DNA from: Clostridium kluyveri DSM 555
GTDB taxonomy: Bacteria > Bacillota > Clostridia > Clostridiales > Clostridiaceae
NCBI RefSeq assembly: GCF_000016505.1
Contig: NC_009706.1
Location: 3,658,001 to 3,722,000 of the forward strand
Direction of reading: 5' to 3'
Length of the DNA: 64,000 nucleotides
Positions within the stretch are counted from its first letter, which is position 1, and each line of letters begins with the position of its first letter. A program made the translations under genes and the position numbers. Below the pieces are notes generated by a model. That model was not told the DNA's origin. It searched no databases and saw only the letters and a program-made list of their open reading frames with translations. Positions 56,138 to 64,000 of the stretch are shown piece after piece.

Positions 56138-57451
56138 ATGCAATGTGCAGAATGTCAGTCACCTATTATTTCAAGTATTCTTTCTACAATAAAAGATAGT
56201 GTAGTAATTATTCACTCGCCTTTGGGATGTGCATCGTCATTTGTGGATTTTAATCTTAAATTTAAAATGGGATTAAAAAAACGCGGCTTACCTATTAAAA
56301 ATGCAAAATTAATTAGCAGCAATATCACAGAGATGGATGTAATTCTGGGAATTGACGAAAAACTGCAGAAGGCAATAAACAAAGCAATAAAAACTTTAAA
56401 TCCCAAAGTTATTTTTATTACCGCCAGTTGTGGTTCAGGAACAACGGCACTAGATATACAAAATGTTATTGATTCTATCCAGGATAATTATTTAATTCCT
56501 TTAATCACAGTCACCTGCGAACTTTACAATTCTAAAACATGGGGTTCTGGATTTAACTCCAAAAAAGCTGGGGGCTTCAATAAACTTATAAAAGGTATCC
56601 ATAAAGAGGAAAAATTTTATAATGTTATTAATTTTAGTGGTAATGATGATATAAAAGAAATACTTAATAAAATACCTGTTAAGTGGAATCATATATCTTG
56701 CTATACAGATTATGAGTGTTTAGAAAAAATGGGAAGTGCACAGGGTACTCTATTAATTTCTGCTGACCGTTTCAGCAAATATATTGCAAATTGGCTAAAA
56801 GAAGAATTTGATATCCCATATATTAATAAAATTTTACCTTATGGCATAGAGCCTACAAAAATGTTTTTCCACCAAATTAATAGTTGGTTTGGAGAAGAAA
56901 TTTCATGTGATGAGATAGTTTCATGTGAAGAAAAAAAATACTTAAACATGTTAAATGAGATTGAAAACAAACTTCATAATATACGATGTTTGCCAATAAT
57001 AATGGGACATGGATATGAAAAAAATATATTGATTATGTTGAAGGAATTAAACATAGAAATTATAGATTATGATAGTGATTATGAAATGCTTTTTGATAAT
57101 AGTACTATACCATTTTTCAAAAAGGACATGAATGGAAGTCTCTATGGCCTAGATGGCGTAAAGCTTTCATTTAATCAGGCCTATGTATTAATCAATTCTA
57201 TTAGCCATATAAATCCAGATTTATTAATTGTAAAACATTATAGTTTAAGATCCTGGGGTGCTAGAATGGGCATATCAACATTATGGATTGAAAATGAGTT
57301 GGAGTTTTATGGCTACAAAGGAATGTTAAAATTTGCACAAAAATTATTAGACTTAATCAATAACAGAAATTTTGTAGAAAATATTAAGAAACACGCAACA
57401 TTGCCGTATCAAAAATGCTGGATGAAAGAAAATCTATTAAAAAAGGTGTAG
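56138..57451 (+). CDS. Nitrogenase component 1-like protein, NifD type
   Basis: 437 residues from the ATG at 56138. Cysteines C3/C6 ('QCAECQSP'), C31 ('HSPLGCASS') and C98 ('ITASCGSGTTA') fit the three P-cluster ligands of NifD. At the FeMo-cofactor site, where NifD has a 'HCYRSMNY'-like sequence, this protein has 'LISADRFSKYI', so the cofactor cysteine is absent. The frame is open to 56087, beginning ATA TCT ACG right after AAAGGGG, so 17 more residues may belong. It is unlikely to reduce N2; a nitrogenase-like reductase of another substrate is inferred. Confidence 0.88.
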   Translation: MQCAECQSPIISSILSTIKDSVVIIHSPLGCASSFVDFNLKFKMGLKKRGLPIKNAKLISSNITEMDVILGIDEKLQKAINKAIKTLNPKVIFITASCGSGTTALDIQNVIDSIQDNYLIPLITVTCELYNSKTWGSGFNSKKAGGFNKLIKGIHKEEKFYNVINFSGNDDIKEILNKIPVKWNHISCYTDYECLEKMGSAQGTLLISADRFSKYIANWLKEEFDIPYINKILPYGIEPTKMFFHQINSWFGEEISCDEIVSCEEKKYLNMLNEIENKLHNIRCLPIIMGHGYEKNILIMLKELNIEIIDYDSDYEMLFDNSTIPFFKKDMNGSLYGLDGVKLSFNQAYVLINSISHINPDLLIVKHYSLRSWGARMGISTLWIENELEFYGYKGMLKFAQKLLDLINNRNFVENIKKHATLPYQKCWMKENLLKKV

Positions 57452-57457
57452 GAAATT

Positions 57458-58774
57458 ATGAATAATGTCATATTACAACCTAGGAATTTTTGTGAACTTG
57501 GTGCGCTACATAGTGTATTAGGTATTAATAAAGCAATCCCTATTGTACATTCTGGTTCTGGCTGTTGTTTGAGATTATATCAGGGAATAAGCTTTTGTAA
57601 TGGCTACCAAGGCATGATGTACGGAGGAGGAAGTTTTGTTCCCAATGATAACATCCATAGAGAAGACTTTATATATGGAGGAGAAAATCGGATAAGAAAA
57701 TTAATCCAAAGTACTATAAGCATTGTAGAAGCTGATTTATATGTGGTACTTACAGGATGTAATGTACAGTTAGCGGGAGATAATACAAAAGCTGTAGTTA
57801 ATGAATTCAAATTAAAAGGAGTACCTATAGTATATGTGGACACTGCAGGCTTTAAAGGAAGTGCTTACTCTGGACATGAGCTAGTAATAAATTCTATTAT
57901 AGAACAATTTGTTATAAAAAAATTAACTGTTAAGAAAAGACAAATAAATCTTTGGACATCTCCCCCTTATTTAGATCCTTTTTGGAGTGGAAATATAGAA
58001 ACTTTAAAAAACATGTTAGAGCAGATTGGTTTTTCTATAAATGTATTATTTGGCCTTTCTTCAAGTGTAAACTGTTGGAGTGAAATTCCTTCTGCTGAGT
58101 TCAATATATTGATATCTGCCTGGACAGGATTAAAAACAATGGAACTTTTGAAGAAGCACTTTGGAACACCTTATTTTCATTATCCAATATTTCCGATAGG
58201 AGCACACGAATGTAGTGAATTTTTAAGAGAAGTTGCAAATTTTTGTAAATTAGATATGAATTTGGTGAACCAGTTTATAGAAAAAAAGGAGTCAATGTTT
58301 TATTACTATATGGAAAGATTAACTGAAATGTTAACTTGTTATGACAGTACCTTCCCACAACGTTTCTTTACTATTGGAGAGTCTACATATGTATCTGGAA
58401 TTACCAGATTTTTAGTAAAAGAATTGAGTATGATACCAGGATGCCAATATATAGTAGATAATCCCCCTTATAAATACAGAAATGAGATAGAAAACAGTTG
58501 CAAAAGTTTACCTAGTGAAATATCTTTACCAGTTACCTTTATAAATGATGGAGAAGAAATTATTAAAAGTATTAAGGAAAAAACTGAAGATTTAATTCCT
58601 TTAATTATAGGCAGCAGCTGGGATTCAATAATTGCTTCTAAGCTGAAAGGATATTTTATTTCTATGAGTCCTCCTATTTCAGATAGGTTGATACTCAATA
58701 AAAGTTATGTTGGATATGAAGGAGGACTAGCTTTTATAGAAGATATTTTTTCCTGCATATTAAGAGGATTATAA
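57458..58774 (+). CDS. Nitrogenase component 1-like protein, NifK type
   Basis: 438 residues, 6 bases after its partner. C12 ('PRNFCELGALHSVLG'), C36/C37 ('HSGSGCCLRLYQG') and C101 ('VLTGCNVQLAGDN') match the cluster-binding cysteines of the beta-type subunit. 'GIPIVYVDTAGFKGSAYSG'-type and 'HYPIFPIGAHECSEFLREVA' segments follow. It would pair with the NifD-like subunit in an alpha2beta2 enzyme; electrons would come from a NifH-like reductase, which is not present in the window. Confidence 0.88.
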   Translation: MNNVILQPRNFCELGALHSVLGINKAIPIVHSGSGCCLRLYQGISFCNGYQGMMYGGGSFVPNDNIHREDFIYGGENRIRKLIQSTISIVEADLYVVLTGCNVQLAGDNTKAVVNEFKLKGVPIVYVDTAGFKGSAYSGHELVINSIIEQFVIKKLTVKKRQINLWTSPPYLDPFWSGNIETLKNMLEQIGFSINVLFGLSSSVNCWSEIPSAEFNILISAWTGLKTMELLKKHFGTPYFHYPIFPIGAHECSEFLREVANFCKLDMNLVNQFIEKKESMFYYYMERLTEMLTCYDSTFPQRFFTIGESTYVSGITRFLVKELSMIPGCQYIVDNPPYKYRNEIENSCKSLPSEISLPVTFINDGEEIIKSIKEKTEDLIPLIIGSSWDSIIASKLKGYFISMSPPISDRLILNKSYVGYEGGLAFIEDIFSCILRGL

Positions 58775-58815
58775 ATCAAAAAAATATTACAATAAAATAA
58801 TAAAGGAGAGCTAAT

Positions 58816-59919
58816 ATGAAAAAAACAAATTCAAAAATTCTAATTTTATTTACAGTAATTACAGTTATGCTCATGTCAATTATTAGTACAGGCTGTGGAA
58901 ATGAAAAAAATAGTACATCCACCAAACAAGAAAATTCAACATCCTCAACCAGAAAAATAGTTGATGGTACTGGTAAAACAGTCACAATACCCTATGAGGT
59001 TACTAGAATAGCTGCATCTGGAGCTTTAAATCAGATAGTTTTAATACTTGGTGGAGCAGATAAATTGGTGGCAACGGCCCAAGTGGTTCAAACAGGTTTT
59101 TTTCCTAAAGTTTATCCTAGAATAACAGAAATTCCCGCTGCCTACACAGGTTCAGGCCCTGGAACTTTAAACATGGAGACTTTACTTAAAGCAAATCCAC
59201 AAGTAGTTTTTGGTACATTTACTCAAACTGAACAAGAAAGACTACAAAAAGCTAACATAGCTTTTCTAGGACTAAAATTAGAAACTCCTGAAGATATAAA
59301 AAATACTATTACTATGGTTGGAAAAGTACTTGGAGAAAGCGGTGAAGAGAAAGCTAAAAAATTTAATGAATACTATGATAATAATATAAAATATGTTAGT
59401 GAAAAAACTAAGTCTAGTGAAAAAGTTAAAGTATTTGTTGCCAGCGGTACCCCAAAAGGGTCACTTACCACAAATGGTCCTAATGATATAAATACTTCCT
59501 ACATAGAAGCTGCTGGAGGTATAAATATAGCCGCAGAAAATATTTCTAAAGAATCTAGTACTAGCAATGAAGGTACTAGTGTTGATTTTGAGTTTCTATA
59601 CAAAAATCAGCCAGATGTGATTATAGCCACAAGTAAAAACACTTATGATTATATCATGGACACAAGCAGTTCAAATCAGTGGCAATCTCTAACAGCTGTA
59701 AAAAATAAACAAGTTTATCTTAATCCTAAAGGAGTATATTTATGGTCTGTAAGAAGTGCAGAAGGTGCATTACAACCCTTATGGCTAGCCAAAAATCTCC
59801 ATCCTGACTTATTTAATGATTTAGATATTAAACAAAAAGTAAAAGAATTTTACAAAAATTATTATTATTATGATCTATCAGATAACAACCTAGAGGATAT
59901 ATTAAATCCAAAAAAATAA
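58816..59919 (+). CDS. Iron/cobalamin-type ABC binding lipoprotein
   Basis: 367 residues. N-terminal signal with lipobox 'MSIISTGC' (Cys27 lipidated). Mature part 'GKTVTIPYEVTRIAASGALN', 'DKLVATAQVVQTGFFPKVYP' and 'TLLKANPQVVFGTFTQTEQE' form the periplasmic-binding fold of the FecB/BtuF class, which captures siderophore, haem, cobalamin or molybdate. No permease or ATPase follows; a terminator is next. It lies 41 bases after the NifK-like gene with a GGAGAG site, so it is in the same operon, suggesting the complex takes up its metal or substrate. Confidence 0.9.
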   Translation: MKKTNSKILILFTVITVMLMSIISTGCGNEKNSTSTKQENSTSSTRKIVDGTGKTVTIPYEVTRIAASGALNQIVLILGGADKLVATAQVVQTGFFPKVYPRITEIPAAYTGSGPGTLNMETLLKANPQVVFGTFTQTEQERLQKANIAFLGLKLETPEDIKNTITMVGKVLGESGEEKAKKFNEYYDNNIKYVSEKTKSSEKVKVFVASGTPKGSLTTNGPNDINTSYIEAAGGINIAAENISKESSTSNEGTSVDFEFLYKNQPDVIIATSKNTYDYIMDTSSSNQWQSLTAVKNKQVYLNPKGVYLWSVRSAEGALQPLWLAKNLHPDLFNDLDIKQKVKEFYKNYYYYDLSDNNLEDILNPKK

Positions 59920-59958
59920 ATATGCATTATAGATACCTATTCAAAATAATTAAAATAA

Positions 59959-59990
59959 AAAACTCTGTACTATAATTATACAGAGTTTTT
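59959..59990. terminator. Bidirectional terminator between binding protein and metK
   Basis: AAAACTCTGTA ... TACAGAGTTTT hairpin with A-run upstream and T-run downstream, so it serves both strands. Confidence 0.85.
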
Positions 59991-59994
59991 ATTG

Positions 59995-61170
59995 TTAAAG
60001 ATAATTCTTTATATCATTAACCTTATTTAATTTTTCCCAAGGTAAGTCTATATCAGTTCTTCCAAAGTGTCCATAAGCTGCGGCCTGTCTGTATATAGGT
60101 CTTCTTAGCTCTAATTCTCTTATTATTACTGCTGGCCTTAAATCAAACACCTTATTTACTATATCAACTATCTTCTTCTCAGATATCTTTTCAGTGCCAA
60201 AGGTATCCACATTTATTGAAACAGGTTCTGCTACGCCTATAGCATAAGCAATCTGTATTTCCAACTTATCAGCAACTCCTGCAGCAACTAAATTTTTAGC
60301 TACCCATCTAGCAGCATAAGCAGCAGATCTATCAACCTTAGTAGGATCCTTTCCGGAAAATGCTCCTCCACCGTGTCTTCCGTAACCACCATAGGTATCA
60401 ACTATTATTTTTCTTCCTGTAAGCCCAGAGTCTCCTTGCGGACCTCCAACTACAAATCTTCCTGTTGGATTTATAAAATATTTAGTATTAGAGTCTAAAA
60501 ATTCCGGTGGAACAACAGGTTCTATAACATTTTTTATTATATCTCTTTCAATTTGTTCTTTGGTGACAAATTCGTCATGTTGGGTAGACACCACTATTGT
60601 GTCTACTCTAACTGGCTTATTCTCCTCATATTCTATAGTAACCTGTGTCTTTCCATCAGGTCTTAAATAATCCAATGTACCTTCTTTTCTAACTTGTGAT
60701 AATCTCTTTGAAAGCTTATGAGCCAAGTTTATGGGCATAGGCATATACTCTGGAGTTTCATTTGTTGCAAATCCGAACATCATACCCTGATCTCCAGCCC
60801 CTATAGCATCCACCTTTTCCATCTTGCCTACTTTAGCTTCTAAAGATTCATTAACTCCCATAGCTATATCTAAGGATTGTTCATCAATTGAACTAAGTAC
60901 TGCACAAGTGTCACAATCAAATCCATATTTAGCCCTAGTATATCCTATTTCCCTTATGGTTTTTCTAACTATTTTAGGGATATCAATATAACAATTAGTA
61001 GATATTTCCCCCATAACCAAAACCATACCTGTAGTAGTTGCAGTCTCACATGCCACTCTCCCCTGAGGATCCTGTTCCAAAATAGCATCTAAGATAGCAT
61101 CTGAAATTTGATCGCACATTTTATCAGGATGTCCTTCCGTAACTGATTCAGATGTAAACAGCTTTCTCAT
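59995..61170 (-). CDS. metK: S-adenosylmethionine synthetase
   Basis: 391 residues, full length. '[20 protein letters not shown]', '[12 protein letters not shown]' and '[20 protein letters not shown]' are the hallmark motifs. Makes SAM from ATP and methionine. Controlled by the SAM-I riboswitch directly upstream. Confidence 0.98.
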   Translation of the reverse strand: MRKLFTSESVTEGHPDKMCDQISDAILDAILEQDPQGRVACETATTTGMVLVMGEISTNCYIDIPKIVRKTIREIGYTRAKYGFDCDTCAVLSSIDEQSLDIAMGVNESLEAKVGKMEKVDAIGAGDQGMMFGFATNETPEYMPMPINLAHKLSKRLSQVRKEGTLDYLRPDGKTQVTIEYEENKPVRVDTIVVSTQHDEFVTKEQIERDIIKNVIEPVVPPEFLDSNTKYFINPTGRFVVGGPQGDSGLTGRKIIVDTYGGYGRHGGGAFSGKDPTKVDRSAAYAARWVAKNLVAAGVADKLEIQIAYAIGVAEPVSINVDTFGTEKISEKKIVDIVNKVFDLRPAVIIRELELRRPIYRQAAAYGHFGRTDIDLPWEKLNKVNDIKNYL

Positions 61171-61199
61171 TCTTAATACCTCCCTCTATAAAATAAAAA

Positions 61200-61222
61200 A
61201 ACCACTTCAATAAGAAGAGGTT
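61200..61222 (-). terminator. Terminator of the SAM-I riboswitch
   Basis: Minus strand AACC(T)CTTC, loop TTATT, GAAG(T)GGTT, then seven T, between aptamer and metK. Confidence 0.85.
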
Positions 61223-61237
61223 AAATAAATTAACTAC

Positions 61238-61345
61238 TCTCTTATCTTGCAGCCTTTAAAACTGCTGGAATTGGCACCTTAATGATTAAAGCACTGGTTG
61301 CCGGGCTTCACAGGGCCTTTTCCCTCCACCTCTCTTGATAAGAGC
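61238..61345 (-). ncRNA. SAM-I (S-box) riboswitch
   Basis: Minus strand CTCTTATCAAGAGAGGTGGA, AGGGAAAAGGCCCTGTGAAG, CCCGGCAACC, GGTGCCAATTCCAGCA and GATAAGAG closing helix, all S-box hallmarks. When SAM is bound the terminator forms and metK is off. Confidence 0.98.
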
Positions 61346-61419
61346 TTCATATAATAAATTTTATTAGTTATGAAAACAACAAATTAAGTAAAATAAAAAA
61401 CACCCAAAAGTGCCTTTTA

Positions 61420-61504
61420 TGGTGGAGGAAGATGGATTCGAACCATCGAAGTCACTGACAACAGATTTACAGTCTGCCCCCTTTGGCCACTCGGGAATTC
61501 CTCC
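61420..61504 (-). tRNA. tRNA-Tyr (GTA)
   Basis: 85 nt with CCA; acceptor GGAGGAA/TTCCTCC, anticodon loop CTGTAAA (GTA), long variable arm, GTTCGAATC T-loop. Confidence 0.98.
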
Positions 61505-61509
61505 GCATT

Positions 61510-61585
<76 letters not shown>

Positions 61586-61605
61586 TTATTTTATTATTAG
61601 ATAAA

Positions 61606-61681
61606 TGGTGGGCACAACAGGGATCGAACCTGTGACCCCCTGCTTGTAAGGCAGATGCTCTCCCAGCTGAGCTATGCGCCC
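61606..61681 (-). tRNA. tRNA-Val (TAC)
   Basis: 76 nt with CCA; acceptor GGGCGCA/TGTGCCC, anticodon TAC in CTTACAA. Confidence 0.98.
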
Positions 61682-61690
61682 CAATTTTTA

Positions 61691-61775
61691 TGGTGGAGGA
61701 AGATGGATTCGAACCATCGAAGTCACTGACAACAGATTTACAGTCTGCCCCCTTTGGCCACTCGGGAATTCCTCC
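61691..61775 (-). tRNA. tRNA-Tyr (GTA), second copy
   Basis: Identical to the copy at 61420-61504. Confidence 0.98.
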
Positions 61776-61780
61776 ATATT

Positions 61781-61856
<76 letters not shown>

Positions 61857-62092
61857 TTATTCTTTAACTATGTATTTTATAGAATACAAACACACATGCC
61901 TAACGTAGATTAGTATACATTCTCATTCATTTATTTTCAAACCTACTATACCCGTATAATATAATATTAAAGGTTTATTGCTCCATATTTCTTTAGATTT
62001 CTTTGAAAATCATATGTATATGGTTGAAATTTAATATTTTACCGCTTCTCATCATATACATTATATATAATGTTCTCTATGAAATTATTTAT

Positions 62093-62228
62093 AGATTCAG
62101 GTGGAAGTTTGTTCATAAATAATGCTTGCCTCCATCTGAACCTTAAAAGAACTTATCCATGATACAGCAGTGCTATCCCCCCATTTTAAAGAAACCGGGC
62201 ATTAGCTGACTGCTCCCTTTGGATAAAA
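62093..62228 (+). repeat. Interspersed structured repeat, copy E
   Basis: Starts at GATTCAGGTGGAAG and ends GGATAAAA; lacks the outer ATCAAGTGATTC. Contains the first hairpin (GATTCAGGTGGAAG ... CTCCATCTGAACC), then AACTTATCC and GGATAA. It lies 37 bases before the yyaC start. Confidence 0.85.
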
Positions 62229-62265
62229 ACATTTATAGAGTTATACATAAAGGAAGGTGAATATA

Positions 62266-62805
62266 TTGAATAGAGTAAAAGTCAATTATAAAAATCCTTT
62301 GTCCTATCATGAACTTGCCTATTTTCTAAAGAATTATATTGATAAAGATAGTGTTATTGTATGTATTGGTACCGATAGATATATAGGAGACTGTTTAGGT
62401 CCTTTAGTAGGCACTCTACTAAAGTGCAAACACTTTCCTCTGCCTACTTATGGTACAATTTCAGATCCTATACATGCTTTAAACATAGAAGATAAATTAA
62501 AACAAATAAAATTACTTCATCCCTATAGTACTATTATAGGGATAGATGCTTGTTTAGGAAACTTAGAAGCCATAGGGGAAATTCAAGTAAGGGATTTCCC
62601 TGTACATCCCGGTAAAGGCGTAGGAAAATCTCTTCCAAATGTAGGGGATCTCTCAATAATAGGCATAGTTGATTCAAATGAAAATGAAAATCTTTTTAAT
62701 AATTCTAATAATATACGTCTCAATTTAATTTTAAATATGGCTGAAGTAATACTTTATTCATTAATTCATTCATATTATTTATATTATAACAATATATTAT
62801 CTTAA
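62266..62805 (+). CDS. yyaC: Spore protease YyaC-family protein
   Basis: 179 residues from a TTG at 62266 with AAGGAAGG ahead (GTG at 62257 would overlap the ribosome site). 'DSVIVCIGTDRYIGDCLGPL', 'IHALNIEDKLKQIKLLHPYS', 'IIGIDACLGNLEAIGEIQVR' and 'PGKGVGKSLPNVGDLSIIGI' match YyaC/GPR-like aspartic proteases used in sporulation. Repeat E lies in its leader. Confidence 0.92.
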   Translation: MNRVKVNYKNPLSYHELAYFLKNYIDKDSVIVCIGTDRYIGDCLGPLVGTLLKCKHFPLPTYGTISDPIHALNIEDKLKQIKLLHPYSTIIGIDACLGNLEAIGEIQVRDFPVHPGKGVGKSLPNVGDLSIIGIVDSNENENLFNNSNNIRLNLILNMAEVILYSLIHSYYLYYNNILS

Positions 62806-62904
62806 GCCTATGCGATAAAAAACTAACTTAAATAAACTTAATCTACAATATAATAAGTTAGAATTTACCTTTTTAATATCTTAAAAATATATTTTTGTAT
62901 ATAG

Positions 62905-63936
62905 TTAATCTATTAATGTTATATCATCACCGGTAAAAAAAACTTCCATCTTATCTAAATATTCAAGAACTTTGCCTGTACCTAAAGCCACACAGGATAT
63001 AGGGTCTTCAGCCACATAAACGGGTACTTTTGTAACTTCCCTTATTAAATCACTTAGTCCATTTAGTAATGCTCCTCCACCAGTCATAAAAATACCTTTT
63101 TCAGCTATATCTGCTGCTAATTCTGGTGGAGTCTTTTCTAATACTGCATGAGTTGTATCAGCTATGGAATTTACAATTTCCTTTAAAGCTATTCTCATTT
63201 CCTCTGAAGATACTGTTATGTTTTTAGGAAGTCCTGTAATCAAATCTCTCCCTCTTATTTCCATAGTCACTTCCTCTTCCCTGTCAAAGGCAGAACCTAT
63301 ATTTATTTTTAAATCTTCTGAAGTTCTTTCCCCAATCATCAATTTATGTTCTTTTCTGATATATTTCATTATAGCCTCATCAAATTTATCTCCTGCTATT
63401 TTTATAGAAGACCTTACAACTATTCCTCCTAGAGAAATCACTGCTACATCCGTAGTTCCTCCACCTATATCTATTACCATATTACCACTAGCTTTAGTTA
63501 TATCAATTCCTGCTCCTATAGCTGCAGCTAAAGGTTCTTCAATCAAGAATACCTTTTTTGCACCTGCATTTTTAGCCGCATCAATTACAGCTCTCTTTTC
63601 GACTTCAGTAGATTCACAAGGGACACATACTACTATTCTAGGTGCCGACATTCTTTTTTTCCCACAAGCCTTACTTATAAAATATTTTAACATCTTTTCT
63701 GTTACATCATAATCAGATATAACTCCTTCCCTCAGCGGACGAATAGCCACAATATTTCCTGGTGTCCTCCCTATCATCTGCCATGCTTCTTCTCCCACAG
63801 CAAGTACTTTATTTTTAATCTTATCTATAGCAACAACTGAAGGTTCTTTTAAAATTACCCCTTTCCCTTTAATATAAACAAGTACTGTAGCTGTTCCCAA
63901 ATCTATACCCATATCAGTTCCTATATTAAAAAACAT
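62905..63936 (-). CDS. mreB: Actin-like rod-shape protein MreB/Mbl
   Basis: 343 residues of the actin fold: phosphate loops 'GIDLGTATVLVYIKGKGVIL' and 'VIDIGGGTTDVAVISLGGIV', and 'FLIEEPLAAAIGAGIDI' and 'IFMTGGGALLNGLSDLIRE' for the nucleotide site. Polymerises along the membrane to guide cell-wall synthesis. MreB and Mbl cannot be separated here; its usual partners mreC/D are not downstream, as the convergent yyaC follows. Confidence 0.95.
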   Translation of the reverse strand: MFFNIGTDMGIDLGTATVLVYIKGKGVILKEPSVVAIDKIKNKVLAVGEEAWQMIGRTPGNIVAIRPLREGVISDYDVTEKMLKYFISKACGKKRMSAPRIVVCVPCESTEVEKRAVIDAAKNAGAKKVFLIEEPLAAAIGAGIDITKASGNMVIDIGGGTTDVAVISLGGIVVRSSIKIAGDKFDEAIMKYIRKEHKLMIGERTSEDLKINIGSAFDREEEVTMEIRGRDLITGLPKNITVSSEEMRIALKEIVNSIADTTHAVLEKTPPELAADIAEKGIFMTGGGALLNGLSDLIREVTKVPVYVAEDPISCVALGTGKVLEYLDKMEVFFTGDDITLID

Positions 63937-64000
63937 TCCTTTTTCACTCCTAATCTTACTAGCTTTTCACAATAAAAATATAAAATTGTCATATTTATTA

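Noticed and set aside
56138-58774. True N2-fixing nitrogenase (nifDK)
   Set aside because: The FeMo-cofactor cysteine is absent and no nifH, nifE, nifN or nifB is near, so a nitrogenase-like enzyme is the better reading.

Overview
The window is chromosomal DNA of a low-GC, spore-forming, anaerobic Clostridium (sensu stricto). The evidence is the AT-rich coding, the sporulation genes (SASP, YyaC, Spo0E-like proteins), clostridial riboswitches and T-boxes, ferredoxin-rich proteins and the conserved block recD2 - comF - hpf - secA - prfB - tex. The species cannot be fixed from sequence alone; the C. kluyveri / C. ljungdahlii group is a reasonable guess.

Layout. 0-5 kb: a RelA/SpoT-type synthetase (cut by the window edge), a DUF2225 protein, a phosphoesterase, an FlhB-tail protein with a FliK-like partner, and riboflavin transporter ribU behind an FMN riboswitch. 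5.5-16.2 kb: tex, a MacB-type ABC exporter with its adaptor and a Yip1-like membrane protein, prfB (with the programmed +1 frameshift), secA and hpf. 16.3-51.4 kb: a long accessory stretch containing ilvE, a tyrosine recombinase, surface-polysaccharide genes (glf, GT2, acyltransferase, PAP2), decayed transposases, an ArsR-controlled permease/thioredoxin set, a two-component system with a broken kinase, a Mrp/MinD/NifX/NifU-like/DUF134/Fur operon, and a zone (24-48 kb) rich in frameshifted or truncated genes and internal duplications. 51.5-55.7 kb: a structured RNA that fits raiA RNA, then comF, a ComFA-like protein and recD2. 56-60 kb: two nitrogenase-component-1-like proteins and an iron/cobalamin-type binding lipoprotein. 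60-64 kb: metK with a SAM-I riboswitch, five tRNA genes, yyaC and mreB.

How parts work together. In related clostridia the raiA RNA typically lies between comF and hpf. Here comF plus RNA and hpf plus secA are about 35 kb apart, so the 16.3-51.4 kb stretch looks inserted into a core block. It carries a recombinase next to a 28-bp perfect palindrome. A structured repeat of about 140-200 bp occurs five times (5136, 16472, 18797, 33787, 62093), each time at the edge of a gene, and in one case it supplies that gene's stop codon.

The two most interesting systems are (1) the orphan NifD/NifK-like pair, which keeps the P-cluster-type cysteines but lacks the FeMo-cofactor cysteine and has no reductase gene nearby, and (2) the nine-gene metal/Fe-S operon, driven by a near-consensus promoter bracketed by two palindromic operator-like sites.
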